Source: Puffinus mauretanicus (taxonomy: Eukaryota; Chordata; Aves; Procellariiformes; Procellariidae). From it: a DNA stretch of 64,000 nucleotides. The DNA lies in contig JAJKFH010003354.1 of assembly GCA_023333565.1 (NCBI GenBank), positions 62,001-126,000 on the forward strand, read 5' to 3'. A program made the position numbers and the translations under genes. The notes under the pieces were generated by a model. It saw nothing but the letters and a program-made list of their open reading frames with translations, did not search any database and was not told the DNA's origin. This document shows positions 36,549 through 49,640 of this stretch, piece after piece; position 1 is the stretch's first letter; the number at the start of each line of letters is the position of its first letter.

Positions 36549-38035
36549 CACAGAACCATAGAGTACCAGGTTGGAAGGGACCTCAAGGATCATCTGGTCC
36601 AACCTTTCTTGGCAAAAGCACGGTCTAGGCAAGATGGCCCAGCACCCTGTCCAGCCGAATCTTAAAAGCGTCCAATGTTGGGGAATCCACCACTTCCCTG
36701 GGGACATTATTCCAATGGCTGATTGTTCTCATTGTGAAAATTTTTCCTCTTGTGTCCAGGCAGAGTCTCCCTGGCAGTAACTTGTACCCATTACCCCTCA
36801 TCTTATCCATGTGACTCCTTGTAAAAAGGGAGTCTCCATCTTCTTTGTAGCCACCCTTTAAATGCTGGAACATGGTGATAAGATCTCCCGTAAGCCTTCA
36901 TTTCTCAAGGCTGAACAAACGCACTTCTCCAGCCTTTCCTCATACGGCAGGCTTCCCAGTCCTTTGACCATCTTTGTGGCCCTTCTCTGGACCCTCTCCA
37001 GGCTGTCCACATCTTTTTTGCATAGCGGGGACCAAAACTGAACACAGTATTCCAGGTGTGGCCTGACAGGCACTGAGTAGAGTGGGATAATGACTTCTTT
37101 ATCTCTGCTGGTGATGCCCTTGTTGATGCAACCCAGCATCCCGTTGGCTTTCTTTGCCGCAGCAGCGCACTGTTCGTTCACATTGAGCTTGTTCTCCACC
37201 AGGACCCCCAGGTCCCTTTCCACAGAGCTGCTCCCCAGCCGGGTAGATCCCAGCCTGTGCTGCACTCCTGGATTATGTTTTCCCAGGTGCAAGACCTTAC
37301 ATTTGTCTTTGTTGAACTTCATAAAGTTCTTGTTAGCCCACTCTTCCAGCCTATTCAGGTCTTCCTGCAGGGTGGCTCTCCCTTCTGAAGTGTCCACTTC
37401 CCCACTCAGTTTGGTATCATCGGCAAACGTCATTAGGATACACTTGATCCCATCATCCGGATCACTTACGAAGATATTGAACAGCGTTGGACCCAACATT
37501 GATCCCTGGGGGACCCCACTTGTGACAGGTTGCCAGTTTGGAAAGGAGCTATTTACCACCATCCTCTGGGTGCAGCCTGTCAGCCAGTTCCCCACCCACC
37601 GCACGGACCACTTGTCTAGACCATAATGCATCAGTTTCTCTAGGAGGAGGCTGTGGGAAACCGTATTGAAAGCCTTGGAGAAATCCAGGTAGACAATGTC
37701 CACCTCTCGCCCCACATCAACCGAGCAGGTTACTTTGTCATAGAAGATGATCAGGTTTGTCAAGCACGATTTCCCCATGGTGAATTCATGCTGGGTTTTC
37801 CCAGTCACGTGCTTCATTTGACTTGTGATAGCCCCCAGGAGGACTCCTTCTGTAACTTTCCCAGGGACTGAAGTAAGACTGATGGGCCTATAATTTCCTG
37901 GATCCTCCTTTAAGCCCTTCTTGTAGATGGGGGTGACATTAGCCTTCTAGTCTTCTGGGACGTCCCCTGATCTCCACGACTTCTCAAAGATTATGGAGAG
38001 CGGCTTCGCAACAACGTCAGCCAGCTCTCTTAACA
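36549..38035 (-). mobile_element. CR1 LINE, longest copy, with open RT frame
   Basis: On the minus strand the copy starts near 38035, where frames give [20 protein letters not shown]. It continues through [23 protein letters not shown] and the RT palm, and ends with a degenerate tail at 36549-36566 (GTACTCTATGGTTCTGTG). The GACCTCAAGGATCATCTGGT block marks a third, older subfamily than the 3.9 kb copy. The upstream limit is approximate: homology fades between 38035 and about 38090, with a frame change near 38025. Unlike many old copies it retains a 319-codon open frame. Confidence 0.94.
36858..37947 (-). pseudogene. CR1 ORF2 reverse transcriptase remnant
   Basis: The frame is open for about 363 codons below an in-frame TAG at 37948, which replaces the expected Trp of VPEDWK. 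From the methionine at 37817 it encodes 319 residues. Motif A (LDFSKAFNTVSH), motif B (GVPQGSMLGPTLFNIF) and motif C (FADDTKLSGE, minus strand of about 37410-37437) are present. A frame change near 36930 spoils the C-terminal LFSLEKRR region, and upstream frame damage separates it from the missing endonuclease domain. It is therefore a dead fragment, though the catalytic aspartates survive. Confidence 0.88.
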
Positions 38036-41000
38036 CCAATGCCTATGATCTTTTCAGTCTTGCCTGTTAACTCTTCCATCACCCCATGCAGAAGGCGTGG
38101 GTGCCTGGCATGGGCCGAGTACGCCACAGACATCTGGGTTGCCTTTTTCTTGACCACCTGTATAGGAACAGTGGGCAGGGAAATGCTTTTCGGCTAATAA
38201 CACTGGAAATAGTCATGTCTAGGTCTACTGGTACAGACGTTGGATGCAATGGCCAAGTGTCAGCCACATCATTCTGGCATGATTTTCCATATATGCCTTG
38301 GGATAACCATGGTTGTTACCTGATTGTAAAGCCTGACTTCTTCCCTCTCTCCCCTCCTGACATTGATAGGTAAAATTGAGTGGAAATGCTATTTAATAAC
38401 TTCAAACCATGGAGTGGACAGGGTACTGGAAGAGGAGGGTTGACACAGTGCTGGCACTTCCAAGACACCACGTGGCTTTGGGGATGGCCGCTTCCCTTCA
38501 GCCTGCCTCTTCTTTCTTAGCAAGACACTTGGCTCGGGATCGTGTCTTCTAGAAAGGTATCTGTGTTTCAGGGCTGTGTGTTGAAAATGGGTCACCCAAA
38601 GCCCGCAGGGTGGTTTGCTGCTTTCTAAAGAGGACATGAAAAAGAGCTGCCTTCTGGCGCTATATAATACACTTGCTGTTCCTTAACACGCTTTACGATC
38701 GTGGTTAATGGCTCTGTGCAGTCCGGTACCACACTCCATCGCACCTTGCAAAGGCACTGGGTGATAATTTCCTCGAACTAAAGAGGAGATGCAGGAGAGA
38801 TTGCAGATGGGCTCTCTGTCCCACCTGGGTAAGGACTCAGGTCACTGAAAATAAGTACTAGGGTAATTGCATGCATTAGCATAGATTTTTAGATGTCACC
38901 ATGCTTGTTAAGCAAAATTTCCTGCAAATTTCCATCGTGCTTATGAAATCCTAGCCAGATCTTGTTTAGCGAGACTATTAATAGTGAAATACTACCAAAG
39001 TTAAGGTATATTTTATCCATCACGCCACTATTGCATTGACTTGATGATGTTCTTTCCATGCTTCCGTTAAAAACTGTTGTGCATGCTGAACAGTAAACTG
39101 CATTGCTGTCTGTTTGTAATGCATTAAGGTTTTTATTAATCTATTACATGAAAACTTTCACAGTGATGTAGCTGGATTTCCTCCGATCACGTCTATTGCA
39201 TCACTCCAGATGCTTCATCCAGAGAAAAAGCCATTTATCCCATTCTGTGGTCATCTGTTTACTTACAATAGGTAAACCAAAAGGCTAAATGCGTTCCCAG
39301 AAATGTTTTGTGCATTTTCTTGAACGTACCTGTGTTAAATTGCCTATAGAGATTTTTCCCAGTGTGAGCGAGAGGGTAAGCAAGCGTTAACATCCTGGTT
39401 TAGCGCGGCCGAGGTTGGTCTTTCTTCCAATATATCGTGCTTTTCCAGAAAAGGTAGTGGACCCTGCCTTCAGAATTAGATTGTTTCCGAGAAAGGATTT
39501 GATTCTGCTGTAAGTTATTGAACGTAATAACATTTTATTGCTCTGCTTAAGCAGCTCAAAATTTCTTGCGGTGGCTTTGAAGGAAGGAAAAGCGAGAAGA
39601 AAAGGGTGTTACGAAAGATGTGGCTGAGGGCTGGCCGGGTGGAAACGGCAGAGGAGGAGAAAGACGTGGCGTGTGTTAGACAAGGTGACACTGCCAGGGT
39701 GCTGCGGCTGTGAAAAAGGCAAATGCGATCTAGGAAACATTTTCATTAGGAAATTAATGAAGTACTAATGCAAAGTGATAATACTGTTACACTGGACGCA
39801 TTTGAAACTTTCCCTGTGATAATTATGACCAGTTCTGATTACCCATCTTCCAAGAAGGTGCGAAGGAGAAGCTATTAACAGGAGCAGAAACCTCTTCTGT
39901 AGGAGCACAGTAAAAAAAAGGTTGACTGCCTTCTGTTAGCGAAACCAAGGCTGGCACGGAGGGGATGGATCCGTGCAAGCTGCAGTCTCCAGCCAGAAAC
40001 TGGAGAGGACAACTCCAGGCCAAGAACTGGACAGAGACACCCCTCTCGGTACACAGGTTGCCATTACTGTGTGCGGTGCCCAAAATGTGCAAATTGCTCT
40101 CCAGGGTTGGGGTTATGTGTCACAATTTTTCAACAAAATTGAAATTAGGGTCCATCTAAACCTGCGCCCAGGCCGAATTTTTTTATTTTGAATATCGATT
40201 CAGTATGTATTGCTGAGTAACTCTTGTTACGTGTAATGATCTTAAGTTCTGCTTAGCCTTTTAAGCTCTACAGGATAGGATTAAGGTGAGGGAAAGAAAA
40301 CATCTTCCAAAGGTTATATTTCCATCGGATTGAACAGAGGTTGAATCTTGGTCTAATGTTAATGCTAAATAGCCTACTTGGACTTTCTAATATCATATCT
40401 GGGGGAGCTGAAAAAGGGTAAAAAGGCATTTTATATTATATTTCTGCTGCTGTTTTAGTTTAATTGGAGAAGTTCTCTGTAAGGCAGCATTGATTAAATA
40501 GCTGCATCTGTGTATATATTGTCAAACCTCTTTCTGCTATTGAGAAGGTCTGCATACGTCATAAAAAATCAAACCTTTCTCTATTTTTTTTAATATCTCA
40601 TTTCTTTAGGAGGTTTATTTGCAAAACTTCCTTTCTTCCCCCCGACCAAGTTCCTTTAAGCTTTCCTTCATCAGAGACTCCCTGTCACAGCTCACCCCTT
40701 TTTTTTTGCTTTTGAAATACGCATCGCTATCAAATTCTGAGAATACTTCACAGAGAAACGAAATGAAGATTAAAAGAGGACAATAACTTGAGTATGGGGG
40801 TCATGAGATAGCCGTATTCAGTGACTGGGTCTAGTTGTAAAGATAGAAGAGTATAACACGGAAAGGATGGTCTTGTTATGAGATGGGACTTTGGAGACCT
40901 AGATTGGGGTTTTTTATTTGTTTGGCGTTTTTTCTATTGTGAGTTTCTTTTCCCAACTTTAATCCAGTAAATAATACTATTTCTCTTTGCCCCTAGTTGA

Positions 41001-41778
41001 AGAGCGTGGGCTACTTAGCATAGCGGGGTATGAACTTGGAGCATATCGGCTCTTCTGCTTGTACCCATTGGTAAGTGCATGGCAGCTGACCTTACTGCCA
41101 TGGAGAAATAAGTTTGCGTGGCTGAAAATATACATTGCCAATGATCAAGCAGTTGTTGATCCTGTGTTAATTAATACCTCGATTTGCCTCGCAGTAACTT
41201 TTCTGGATTTGAGCACCTTAAGATCAAATTTTTTAGGACCAGTATTGTTTCCTGGTGATGGAAGTGTGTTAAGACCCAGCCTTATTGGGATTCTGTAGAT
41301 GTAACACGCAACACAACTAAAACGGCAATTTCTAGAGTCTTTGGCTTTCAGATAAGTGTATCTATCTCTTGCTTCAGTTCTCTGGTGCGTCGTAACTCAG
41401 CATGTTTATAGTCATGTACAGTAGCCCTTAATGTCAGCAGCTTTTTACATTTCATTAAATTGCCTACAGATTCTCTGATTCTTTTAATCACAAAAGTAGA
41501 TGCTGACATGATACACGTGGCAATCGAAACATGAAAAACAAGTTAAAAAGTAAGTAGCAGCAGCTTTCTTGCTGCAGATGTCAATATCTTTGACAAGCAA
41601 GCACTTGCGTGATGACACACGGTAATAGAAAACATCCTGTCGTGGTAAAACATCACTAGCACCTTGAGAAAAGCCTGGTGCCTGTGATACCAAATTACAT
41701 GCCGAGTTTCTAGGGTCCTTGTTCAATGAATTTGACGCCAATAGGAAGTCTGATCTTTCAGTTTATCATCAAGAATGG

Positions 41779-41803
41779 AAAAAAAAAAAAAGAAAGAAAA
41801 AAA
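41779..41803 (+). repeat. A-rich low-complexity run
   Basis: Runs of A interrupted by two G bases (A13, G, A3, G, A7). It could be an old poly-A tail, but no retroposed body is recognised upstream. Confidence 0.7.
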
Positions 41804-42007
41804 CACCACTAAATCAGTGCACTTCAAAGCCTCCAGACACTATGGTAATACAAATAATAAATTAAGAAATAATAAAGTGCAGAATAGTGGCGTTCAGCTT
41901 TAGGCTGAGAATAGGATTGATAAGCAGAGTGTTTAACATTAAGAAAAAATCCTTTGGGGCTTCAACCTTCCCTGATTGTAGAGTGTCAGGAAAGAAATTA
42001 GCATTTT

Positions 42008-42023
42008 TGTTGTTGTTGTTGTT
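42008..42023 (+). repeat. (TTG)n trinucleotide repeat, about 5 units
   Basis: TGTTGTTGTTGTTGTT is a short perfect microsatellite. Confidence 0.9.
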
Positions 42024-42917
42024 TACCTCAGAAATTTAGGAAGAGACAGAGAATGAACAAAAGATGCTCCAAGGAGCCCTTCTGGAAAAAGTCCAACCAT
42101 TGCAAAGTTACACAGATGAATTGATTTAATTAGGCTGTATAATACCACTTCTGCTGCAGCTTTTGAAACAGACTCATAAAAGATATTAACTGATGCAGTC
42201 TGGGTAATGCGTATTTGTTTCAAAGATGCCCATGACTCTTCCCTACTTCCTAGATCATAAAGAGTTCTGCGAAGCATATAGTTTCTTCGTATTCTTTTTC
42301 CCCTCAATTTTATATTTTTACTGATTAAAAATGTCTGTTCTGTGGCTGGAAATACTTAGGGAGGGACAGAGGCAAAAATCCTCTTTCCTATGATGTAGTT
42401 TGCAGAAATAATTTAGGAGAAAATTACAACCCTGTAGCTCTGTACCAGGCATTAAAAAATTGAGGATGAAACTGGTGTGGAGAAAATGGGATTTTAATAC
42501 CCAAGGATTTTTTCTCCTTTGTGGAGGAGCTGTGCCTGTGTTGATGGCCAAGATGTCCACCCAAATATAAGTGACTGTTTGGAGTGGAAGGCATCTTCCT
42601 TCAGATTCTTGGTGACCTACTAGTGATGGTCACCACTCACTGAAGTTCGTTCCACAGGCAGAAGAACTTTGTTTCAGAGTATGCTGATCAATTTTGACCA
42701 TCACCTTGCTCTTCACAAATGCAGTGGTGGTTACGCTGAAAACCCCGGTCTTGATGAAAGTGGAGAGCGAGCTGGGTAGTAGGGCAATTGTAGGCACTTG
42801 CAAACTTTGATCTAAAGGATACTGAAGTAATTGAAAAAGCTGTTCTTGGCTCCAGGGATTTGTGGATATTTCATCTAGCAAAATTAGAGGTAGGTTTTGG
42901 AAGAGATTCTCTTACTT

Positions 42918-42923
42918 CTTGTG
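42918..42923 (+). repeat. Target site duplication, left copy (CTTGTG)
   Basis: CTTGTG directly precedes the LTR and is repeated exactly at 43426-43431 directly after it. A 6-base duplication is typical of class II (beta-like, ERVK) integrations. Confidence 0.85.
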
Positions 42924-43425
42924 TGTTGTGCTTTAACCCGGCAGGCAGCCAAACCCCACGCAGCTGCTCACTCACTCCCCCCCACACCCCGGTGGGACGG
43001 GGAGAGAATCGGAAGGGTAAGAGTGAGAAAAACTCGTGCGTTGAGATAAAGACAGTTTAACAGAACAGAAGAGGAAGGGGAAAAAAAAAATAGAATATAC
43101 AAAATGAGTGATGCACAATGCAATTGCTCACCACCTGCGCTGACCGATAACCAAGTAGCGATCACTACTTCCTGGAACACGCCTACCATTCATATACTGA
43201 GCATGATGTCACATGGTATGGAATACCCCATTGGCCAGCTGGGCCAGCTGTCCCAGCTATGCTCCCTCCCAGCCTCTTCCAGCGCATAGAAGCTGAATGT
43301 CCTTGACTAGCAGGGTACTTAGCAACAACTGAAAACATCAGCGTGTTATCAACATTCTCCTCATACTAAATCCAAAACACAGCACTAGGAAGAAATTTAA
43401 CTCTATCCCAGCCGAAACCTGGACA
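42924..43425 (-). mobile_element. Solo LTR of an avian endogenous retrovirus (ERVK/class II type)
   Basis: The 502 bases begin TGTTGTGCTTTAACC and end CCGAAACCTGGACA on the plus strand, so both strands have TG...CA ends, as LTRs do. The blocks TTTAACCCGGC, GAGAGAATCGGAAG, TTGAGATAAAGACAGTTTAA, TGATGCACAATGCAATTGCT and TTAACTCTATCCCAGCC are ones I recognise from an LTR family widespread in neoavian birds. Orientation is taken as minus because the family's TATA box (TATATAAA) reads that way. Here it is altered to TATATGAA near 43190-43200. No gag, pol or env sequence adjoins either side, so the provirus has been reduced to one LTR by recombination between its two LTRs. Confidence 0.92.
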
Positions 43426-43431
43426 CTTGTG
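43426..43431 (+). repeat. Target site duplication, right copy (CTTGTG)
   Basis: This is the exact partner of 42918-42923. The perfect match shows that both LTR ends are complete and implies that the insertion is not very old. Confidence 0.85.
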
Positions 43432-43719
43432 GAATAAACCTCTTTCAGTTGATCATGATGGTCTGTCTTTGTGGGGGAACCGTTGAAGGATTTTGAAATG
43501 GTTGGAGAGACTTTTCAGTAACGCTCTAATAGTACCTTGAGAAGAGCACCATGTCAGCCACACTGTCTTGGAAGAAGGATTGTAGAATCCTTTTTCATGC
43601 AAACTTTTCAGGCTTACTTCAGACTGTCAGAGGGGAAATGTTGGGAAAATCGAAGTTGCTCCGAGCATGGTATTATAGGCTTTGTATCTGCAGGCCTGAA
43701 AGTATCAGTGATTGAAGTA

Positions 43720-43932
43720 CAGGACATTCCACTTCAACATAAGGACACTTCTTTACTGAGAGGGTGTCAAACACTGAAGCAGGTTGCCCAGAGAGGTGGT
43801 GGAGTCTCCATCCTTGAAGATATCCAAAACCCAGCTGGGCACAGTCTTGGGCAACCTGCTCTGCCTCTCCCTGCTTGGGCAGGGGTTGAACTGGACGATC
43901 CTCCAACCTCAACTCTTCTCTAAATCTATGTC
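43720..43932 (+). mobile_element. CR1 LINE 3' fragment, old and decayed
   Basis: The blocks AACTTCTTTACTG (here ACACTTCTTTACTGAGAGG), GGTTGCCCAGAGAGGTGGTG, GAGTCTCCATCCTTGAAGAT and GGCAACCTGCTCTG are CR1 3' sequence. The end is eroded: CTCCAACCTCAACTCTTCTC then CTATGTC instead of a clean repeat tail. Small deletions and many substitutions make this one of the oldest CR1 copies in the window. Confidence 0.9.
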
Positions 43933-46900
43933 TTGATATCACTTTACATTTTCCAGGCTGTCAGAACAAGATAAAAAGTCAGTGATGACACGTTTGGCTT
44001 TTGTATTTGTTAATTTAGGGAAACAGGAGCTCTCCTTCGTAATCCTGAAAGCCAGCACTGTTAAAAGTGTTCACGTACCTCTCTTCCAGGTCATAGAAAA
44101 TAGGCACGGTGATGGAGCGATGCAGGGAATTCAGCGGACAGTGCAATCGTTTCTGACATGCTTTGGCTTTATGGGTGTCTGTGCATTTCAGCGGGGCTGC
44201 GTAGAGCCTGGTTTTGCCACTCTTGTGTACCAGTAGTTCAAAATTGCTTTATAATCACCGTGTAAAAACTTTGAAGTAGTAAAGACTACGTTGGCAAGAC
44301 ATAGTACAATTACTTTGTTATGCATCTTGTTATGTTGACATATTTGTTTAATTAAATTCCTTGCTAATTAGAGCTGTATGTACTTACGTTAATTATTATT
44401 TGCTTAACACAATCAACAGTGTAATTCTTTTCAGAAAAGCCGCACACTTTCCAGTTAAATTAAATTACTGATTTTGTGTGCTTTCTGAAAGAATAGTTGC
44501 TCCATTTTTGTCAAATGATAGGTTGCATTCTTTAATGTGAGGGAAATTCAATTTAGGCTAACTAAAACTTAACATAATATATTATATTTTTAATTGGTGA
44601 TTAAGCAAAGAGAGGAAAAACTGGTTTGATTTGTACCTCAGCACAAAGATGTATAGTTTTTCTTACTGGATTACAAAATCAGATGGGTCTGCTATTTATC
44701 ACCCACGAAGACCTTTTTCCATCTGACAAAGAAAAAGTACATTTGTCTTGTTTGTCGTGAGGCTTTGGAAGGAAACTACTTTCTCATGCTAGACAAATGT
44801 AACCCAGTGGAACTTCTGACCTTTTACCAAGCCCTTAATTACTTTTTAAAATGTGGAGTACTATAAACATACTGTACAGCCAGGGGCCTATTTGGTTTTT
44901 AATACTATGCCCATTAGCTCTAATTTTGATCTGTGAATTTATATTTAGTCCCTAAAATTGAAAGGAAAGTGATAACATCAATATCTTTAATCATGTTCAA
45001 TAAGGAAGCTAATAACCAAGTACCTAATTGTTTCTGCGACTCGATGACTAGATGCTACACAACATGGGTAGAGTTTGTGTACGTACATACACCCACACCC
45101 ATATGTATCATCTCCGTATATATCCGGCAAATTTACTGCTCTATCTTTATGGCATTGGCTTCTGTAGGTTGTTTTTCAGTTGAGCAGTGAGTTGCTGATC
45201 AATACTGCAAGATGTGTTTCGTATTGGGGGATCACTGAACCACAGTACATTAATGTATTTAAGTTGAGAACCTTAAGAAAGCGGTAAGAAAGAACCAACT
45301 CAATAGACTAATGCGGTGGGAGCAGATGGAAGAAATAATTCTTCTAAAGCGAAATATAAACATGGCCGGGATTATGTAGCAAGATAGAGAGGATTTGTTC
45401 TCATCCCAAGAAGGGTTAGGAATGTTTCTTCGCATTTTTCAAGACGAAATGTGCCATTGAATGAGAACTTTATCAGTGAAGGAGCAGAATATTAATGCGT
45501 GTGGTGAGCCTACAAGGCTCTTCGTTGTCTTCCTAATCGCTGAAATGAAACTGGGCAGGTAATACGAACACTCCTGAGGTCTTCCCACAGATTACACGGG
45601 AGCCGTATCTGTTCTTCTTCAATATTCACTAATTGTAGTTAGCCATTTTTAACTATGCCACAAAATCAACAGAAAGAAGATGGTTTTTTAAAACGCGAGT
45701 GCAGAACTTGGCACACGGTTGTGTCCATCCAGTTGGAGCATTTTTAATCTTTCATTTGAATGCTGGCCCGTGACTGAGATACCTTGGGAACAGAGTAGTA
45801 AACCCAGTAAAAATTGCAAAGTGTTTCTGTGCCTTGTGCTTAAATGGTTTGCTGAACAGCGATACATTTTTCCCAAACTTGTTAAAGTGCATCTTTTCTG
45901 TTAATATTCACCATCGTTAATCTACTGGGAAATAAGCATTTTAAACAAATGAGTGATTTACTCCTCTGTACAGAGTGAAGGGCACAAGTCCACTGTTAGA
46001 TATTGTAATTGAAAAATTACAGGGGCAAAAAATATGGAAACTGGAGAATCACAGGAGAAAAAATAGGGAAGTGGAAGAATCAATAGTAACATTAATGAGA
46101 ACTGCTGGAAATGCCTGTTAATGGCTCTGGGCATCCCCGTTCTGGGAATCGTTTCCAGTTGTAAAGCAGCACCGTTGCCTTCCCACACAAGGAGCATCTC
46201 AAGAGATGTGAACCTGGTTCCCCCAGACCGACTTGATTCATTAGAGGATTCTGCTTTACAGCAGTACATTTTCTTGCACAGGTTGTGTGAAAAACATCAG
46301 ATCGCCCACTCAGTCTCTTTGCGCATCTGTTGTCCACCTGGAAAAGCGGATGAGAATATTTCACTATTTCAGCATGAAGGAAAAGTTAAAGAAAGATGAT
46401 AAAGACTTCTTTGGTGGAGGCTTGCTGTTACCCTCACAAGGCAGTGACTGCAAACAAGTCCCAGAGCAGGTAGTAACCAGGTCAAAACTTCTCACAGCCA
46501 TTGCAAGCCTGTACGCCAGTTGGCTGAATTGCTAAAATAGACATCCCACCTGCCCTTGGCACTTCACAAAGCTCTCAAGAGGGTTGAAATTTTCTTTCTT
46601 TTCCAAGTCAGGATAAAAACCACAGCTACTAGTGGCACTACACGTGAGTAAAATTGGGGTGAAGACCAGATTTTTTAGTTTTAAAGTCCTCCTTCTGCTG
46701 AAGTCCATTGCAAAAACCCTTTGTCAACTCTGGTGGGTTCAGGGCTTTTGTGTGGAGTCTTTGATTTGCACTGAGGAGAGTTCAGTTCTGATGGCTTGTG
46801 CTTAGGAAAGGAGTGGAAATGTTTTAGACTCAGAGATTTTTGCTAATTTGGTAACCGCAAACAAAACAGAGAATAAAGTTAAATATATGGGTGAAAATAA

Positions 46901-49439
46901 ACAAATATATGAGTCAAATATAAAGTGAAATAGATGAGTGAGGCAACACAAGTCAGGCTTTGTGAAGTGGAAGCACAGAGATATGTCTCCTTTCAGAGAA
47001 CAGAAACTAAAAAGGCAGATAAAAACCCGTATTATCTGCTAGTTTCCAGAAATGAAAAAAATCCCAAGGAGACTAAATTCTTTACCTGTCTTGGGACTAA
47101 ACCTCCTGGTTGTATTTTCAAAGCCTAAAACCTTCTTCCAGGAATAGCGTTTTTGTAAATGTCTTTTTACTTTTCATGCTTTGTCTAAATATTCCTTTCC
47201 TTCCTTTCGTTGACATGGCATAAACAAACAGTTTATCATGGAAAGAACTCAGCTTTTAAAGAGAGGCTAATTAACATGAAGGCTTTAGGCACACTACCCC
47301 ATGTAAAGCACTGCGAGCACCTTCATTTGCTGTATTCTCGGCCCTATTTTACATATAGACCTCTAAATTAATATCTTGCCTACCTGCATAGATGAGATAC
47401 TTGAACCCAGGTCGCTGACATCTTGGGTTGGTCCCATAAGGATGAGACCATCCTTTATGTGGCATCTTCAGCAAGCTGAAGGAAATGGGGGTACATTTAA
47501 ATCACAGCTCTGGAAGCTGTAAAATATCTCTGGGCTTCTGCCTTGAGAACAGAGAGTTGGCAAGGCTCTTTTGCAAGGCCAGATGCAAAAGGATCGTGTC
47601 TGTCGTAATACTGTTTGGAGCAAGTGCTAAACTTGAGAGATTGCAGGTCGGTTGGATCTGGGAAATCAAGCTCTTCAGTGTCGGCCCTCGGGGCACTATA
47701 GCCACTTTCTATGTCGAGCTTTAACTATAGCAAGGAACTGTATTTACAAACACCAAACAGAGATGTGGAGCAAGGGAACTTCACGCTTTAATGATTAATG
47801 GACTCTCTGATATCCCCTGAGTTGGTATTTTTCATAGATTGGATCTTCCTTTCTGCCTGGAGGCTGTGTCTGAATTTCATGCTGTTTCTGCAATGGGGCT
47901 GCAAACACCTGACATGCACCGCTCTGCTAAGGCACATTACACCATCCTGTGGATCGGGGAAAGTATTGAACATTTCTGTAAAAAAAGCACGTTTGGATGG
48001 ATTCCATGCATTTCCGTAAGGCAAAAGCTCAGTTTTTCCTCAAGGGAAAGGCACGATGATAAAATAGCTAGTTTGTTGGGTTCGTTACCCTAGTTTGTCC
48101 CAGGTAAGGCATGTTATAGCCACCTAAGCAGAGTTAGAGAAAATCTAGTTATTTGAGGCAGTGATCACATAGACCCTTTAGATTATGACAATAAGACTTT
48201 AATACTAGGAGCTATTTTCTGCACACTTTTTGTTGCATTATCTTAACGTCCTCTAAAGACACTGTTCTTGTTGGTTAATTTTTACCTGTGGGAAAGAGAA
48301 AGAAGGCTAAATTGAGAAATATTCGTGGATTATGGGGTTTGGAGCATCTCATTCCAAAATTGGACAGTGAAGGTCATTTCCTAGCCATTTAGGTATTGTT
48401 ACTGGGAATAATCAGCTCTTTGTTTTCTTCTGGTGGCTGTAATCTGTGACTGGAAAAGGAAGGTCTACACTGTACAGCCTTCAGGGAAAATGAGTGGTTT
48501 CTCTAAAAAATTAAGAATACAATTCCAGAATATGTAATTTGGCTGGGATTCTGGGAGTAATATCCCATACACTCCAGAGTTGTTTCTCCAAGCAGGTTGT
48601 GCTGTTAACACTAAGGTGTCCAACATCAAAATACACTTCCCAGTTGGATCAAGAAATGCCACTTGTAAATAGGTTTATCCAAGAAAAAGCTTCCAAATGA
48701 AGTCTGACTGCTCTTAAAGCATGACATTTCATTAGGTGACGTACTCCGGTGTTACATCAGTAGGGTGATTGCGTTCTTGGCGTTTTCTCCAAAATTGGGT
48801 AGGGATAGCAGGTTGCTCGCATGTCAATCCACAATAAACTGTTTGTATCAAGTTGTGCTAAAGGAGGGATTAAAATCCCCTTAGCTGGCCTGTGTCCCTT
48901 CCCTTTTACCCCACGAAATGCATGCCAGCCTCCATACTGACAGTTGTCTTACGTCGGGTGACTTTGCACAGCAACAGGGTAGATGTCAGCAGGAATTGAA
49001 TGAAGAGGTTTCCATCCAGCTCGTCCACTGTGCTTCCCCGGGCACGCAATGCTTGCAGAAACAGAGATGGATTAATTTATGCTTGCTCTAATTAAGAAAA
49101 AAAAAGAGAACTAAAGTCTGACTGTGCAGCGCGCTACAGAAAAAATAAGCTCCACAAGTAATTGTCTTGGTTGTTTAGATATAATTGTTTCATTAGTCAT
49201 CTAATACTTCTGCAGACAGATTCCACTTTCATGTCATATTTGTGTCCTAATCCTTCTCTTTAAGGCTGACTACAGTAAGGAGGAAGAAAAGAAACAGTTT
49301 TAATCCATCATTTATTCCAAATACTGAGTACCAAAGAGGAAGGAGGGTTTAGGAATGGGGGGGTAGGGAATGTTTAATAAGACAACAAAATTCATTCACC
49401 AGCTTGTTTCAGGGGGATTTTTAATATTCTGGAGCTAAA
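43933..49439. other. Non-repetitive, partly very AT-rich DNA, no gene recognised
   Basis: No gene, RNA or transposon was identified. The part from about 44280 to 44620 is strongly AT-rich, with many TTAATTA, TTAAATTAAATTA and TAATTATTATTT words. Open frames elsewhere are short and unrecognised. Confidence 0.5.
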
Positions 49440-49640
49440 TTAGACAGCGGATCCAGCATAGGCCCCGGGCTTTGACATGTGTTTTATAATGACAGTTAAT
49501 TAGATGCTGTCTGCAGCAATCAAGGCTGTCATTCCTAATACATGTCTAGTAACGTGAAGGACAGAAGAACTCCCTCCCCCCTCCTTGCCCTAATTGAAAT
49601 CGGTTGCCAGAATTAACTATGAATATATGAGATGGTAGTT
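49440..49640. promoter_or_regulatory. Candidate conserved non-coding element
   Basis: The stretch has GACAGTTAATTAGATGCTGT, then GCAGCAATCAAGGCTGTCAT and CTAATACATGTCTAG. It contains homeodomain (TTAATTAG), Pbx/Meis-like (TGACAG, CTGTCA) and other compact words without stop-tolerant coding structure. This is only a look-alike judgement. A multi-species alignment is needed. Confidence 0.25.

Larger units (their letters stand above)
38036..42917. other. Non-repetitive DNA, no gene recognised
   Basis: No coding gene or transposon recognised beyond small simple repeats (A-rich 41779-41803, TTG repeat 42008-42023). Open frames reach about 103 codons and match nothing I know. Confidence 0.55.
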
